Source: Xylanibacter brevis ATCC 19188 (GTDB taxonomy: Bacteria; Bacteroidota; Bacteroidia; Bacteroidales; Bacteroidaceae). From it: a stretch of 64,000 nucleotides of DNA. Both the position numbers and the translations under genes were made by a program. The stretch covers positions 62,001 to 126,000 of the forward strand of contig NZ_JHXM01000009.1 in the NCBI RefSeq assembly GCF_000621725.1, read 5' to 3'. A model generated the notes under the pieces. That model had not been told where the DNA came from. It saw only the letters and a list, made by a program, of their open reading frames with translations, and ran no database searches. Shown in pieces: positions 62,622-64,000 of this stretch (positions within the stretch are counted from its first letter, which is position 1; every line of letters begins with the position of its first letter).

Positions 62622-63239
62622 TTATTTACATGTAAAGTCTAACACTTTGCGATCTTCCAGAAAACCTTCCAGATGATCGTCGATCTTAACAGGTCCCACA
62701 CCTACAGGAGTTCCTGTATAGAGCAGGTCGCCCGTCTTCAGCGTAAAGAACTGCGAGATATAGGCAATCAACTCGTCAATCTTATAGAGCATCTCGCAGG
62801 TGTTTCCACTCTGCACGGTCTGTCCGTTGATGTCCAGATGAAAATCCAGAGCCTGCACATCGCGGAACTTCTCTTTCTCGATCCATTCGCCAATAGCTGC
62901 ACTGCCATCAAACCCCTTACAGATAGTCCACGGGTTACCTTTCTTGCGAGCCTCTTCCTGCATATCACGTGCCGTAAAGTCGATACCCACCGTAACGGCA
63001 TCATAATAGCGATGGGCAAAACGTGCGGGAATACCCTTTCCCAGCCTACAGATGCGCACCACCACCTCGGCCTCGTAATCCACCCGCTGACACCAGTCTG
63101 GAATAAAGAAGGGCTTTCTGTCCTTCAGTAAAGCAGAATCAGCCTTGGTGAAAATCACAGGACGCTCTGGTTTATATAACGTTCCATCCAGTTCTTTATT
63201 GTGCTGGATGTAGTTCATTCCTACTCCAAAAATCTTCAT
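62622..63239 (-). CDS. Fumarylacetoacetate hydrolase-family protein
   Basis: A 205-residue protein. The family signature is visible: an N-terminal G-V-G-M-N-Y, the metal-binding glutamates in V-D-Y-E-A-E-V-V-V-R-I, G-I-D-F-T-A-R-D-M-Q, and a closing T-G-D-L-L-Y-T-G-T-P-V-G-V-G-P. Such enzymes act on keto-acids by hydrolysis, decarboxylation or isomerisation; this short form resembles bacterial acylpyruvate hydrolases or related enzymes. No aromatic-degradation genes lie near it, so the specific substrate is open. It is the first gene of the run that leads into porU. Confidence 0.9.
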   Translation of the reverse strand: MKIFGVGMNYIQHNKELDGTLYKPERPVIFTKADSALLKDRKPFFIPDWCQRVDYEAEVVVRICRLGKGIPARFAHRYYDAVTVGIDFTARDMQEEARKKGNPWTICKGFDGSAAIGEWIEKEKFRDVQALDFHLDINGQTVQSGNTCEMLYKIDELIAYISQFFTLKTGDLLYTGTPVGVGPVKIDDHLEGFLEDRKVLDFTCK

Positions 63240-63270
63240 AATACCACAAACTACGTTTCAGGTAAAAAGA

Positions 63271-63297
63271 AAGGCGGATGCACGATACATCCGCCTT
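63271..63297 (-). terminator. Terminator of tsf
   Basis: AAGGCGGATG (63271-63280) pairs with CATCCGCCTT (63288-63297), and on the minus strand is followed by TCTTTTTACC. It lies just after the tsf stop codon. Confidence 0.8.
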
Positions 63298-63321
63298 ATC
63301 CATTATTTTATTTGTCGTTGA

Positions 63322-64000
63322 TTACTCAGCAACGAGTGTGAAGCGACGGAAAGCAACAATCTCGAGTTCCTTATCCTGAGCCTTCAGCCACTGTGCAACA
63401 GAAGCCTTGTCGCCGTCACCGAACTGGAACTCCTGGTCAACCAGGCAGTTCTCCTTCAGGAACTTCTGCACACGACCCTTGGCGATGTTCTCGATCATGT
63501 TAGGATTCAGCGAAGCAGCCTTCTCAGCAGCAGCCTTCTCCTTCAACTCGCGAGCTTCCTTAGCCTGCTCCTCAGTGAGCCAGCCCTTGTTGATATTGCT
63601 TGCGATGTGATCTTCGCTATCAACGAGGTTGGGGTTGATACCGGCCTTCTTCAGAACAACCTCTACGTACTTCTCAACCTGCTCCAGCTTGGTCTTCTCA
63701 ACGGCAGTGTTGTACTCCTCGTCGAGAACCTTCTGGTCAACCTGCTCTGCATTCAGAGCAACAGGCTTCATAGCTGCAACCTGCATAGCTACCTTGTGGC
63801 CAGCCTCTGCATTCTCCTTGTTGGTCTGAACCATGGTGCACAGAGTGTGCTTACCCATGTGGTCATAAACCTCGATGTTGTTACCCTCGAGAGTCAGGTA
63901 GCCATCGAGCTCCATCTTCTCACCAGTGATACCAGAACGCTGTGTTACAGCATCCTGAACCTTCTGACCGTCGGCCAGGGTCAGCTCCTTCACCTCGTCC
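63322..64000 (-). CDS. tsf: Translation elongation factor Ts, C-terminal part
   Basis: The frame is open to the window edge, so the N-terminus (UBA-like domain) lies outside; about 226 codons are visible. The protein exchanges GDP for GTP on EF-Tu. Recognisable segments are Y-D-H-M-G-K-H (conserved), G-H-K-V-A-M-Q-V-A-A-M-K-P (core dimer helix) and the later helical region ending before F-R-R-F-T-L-V-A-E. Bacteroidetes EF-Ts is longer than in E. coli, which fits the long coiled middle (E-E-Q-A-K-E-A-R-E-L-K-E-K). It ends in a clear terminator. Confidence 0.96.
   Translation of the reverse strand, partial: DEVKELTLADGQKVQDAVTQRSGITGEKMELDGYLTLEGNNIEVYDHMGKHTLCTMVQTNKENAEAGHKVAMQVAAMKPVALNAEQVDQKVLDEEYNTAVEKTKLEQVEKYVEVVLKKAGINPNLVDSEDHIASNINKGWLTEEQAKEARELKEKAAAEKAASLNPNMIENIAKGRVQKFLKENCLVDQEFQFGDGDKASVAQWLKAQDKELEIVAFRRFTLVAE

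Overview
The window looks like chromosome of a Prevotella-type Bacteroidales bacterium. It has two polysaccharide utilization loci (PULs) with SusC/SusD pairs, promoters of the Bacteroidetes type (TAnnTTTG -7 box, few Shine-Dalgarno sites), many secreted proteins ending in a short G-x-x-x-x-x-G-K-K type tail, and the type IX secretion genes porU and porV. The species cannot be named from the sequence alone. No tRNA, rRNA, CRISPR array or insertion sequence was recognised.

Region 1 (1-16199, + strand) is an arabinose-directed PUL. It holds the end of a susC-like gene, susD, a PKD-domain surface lipoprotein, a hybrid two-component sensor/regulator (HTCS), and then a tightly coupled enzyme operon: a large GH43-type multidomain protein, a GH43 enzyme, a GH51 arabinofuranosidase and a serine-type sulfatase. 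The operon ends in a collapsed remnant gene. The HTCS probably controls the enzyme operon through 21-bp-spaced direct repeats just upstream of its promoter. Region 2 (16200-21070) holds a secreted protein of unknown function, a small acidic peptide gene with an unusually strong ribosome binding site, a fossil reading frame, a repeat-rich intergenic stretch, and lower-GC minus-strand genes, one an S74-type protein that appears to be split by a frameshift.

Region 3 (21000-45650) is a complete starch/maltodextrin locus. On the minus strand lie malQ (GH77), susB (GH97), a type I pullulanase and susA (GH13), then an MFS sugar transporter and a LacI-family regulator. Divergently on the plus strand lie susC, susD, susE-like and susF-like genes, a free-standing three-repeat starch-binding protein and two tandem secreted alpha-amylases. 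The classical susR and a lipoprotein SusG are not present. Instead, a palindrome close to GCAAACGTTTGC lies 61.5-62.5 bp upstream of the -7 box of six separate promoters, including the one for the LacI gene. This is a locally readable regulon and the strongest regulatory result here.

Region 4 (45650-52092) carries two glycosyltransferases, a possible structured RNA followed by a broken pectate-lyase-like gene, an M16 metalloprotease, and two striking intergenic structures: nested palindromic hairpins and a 22-bp-period degenerate tandem array whose relative lies in region 2. Region 5 (52093-64000, minus strand) carries a huge CotH/lamin-tail type IX cargo protein, ispF, porV, porU, a fumarylacetoacetase-family gene and the end of tsf (EF-Ts). 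The machinery in region 5 is a plausible exporter for the large secreted protein next to it.
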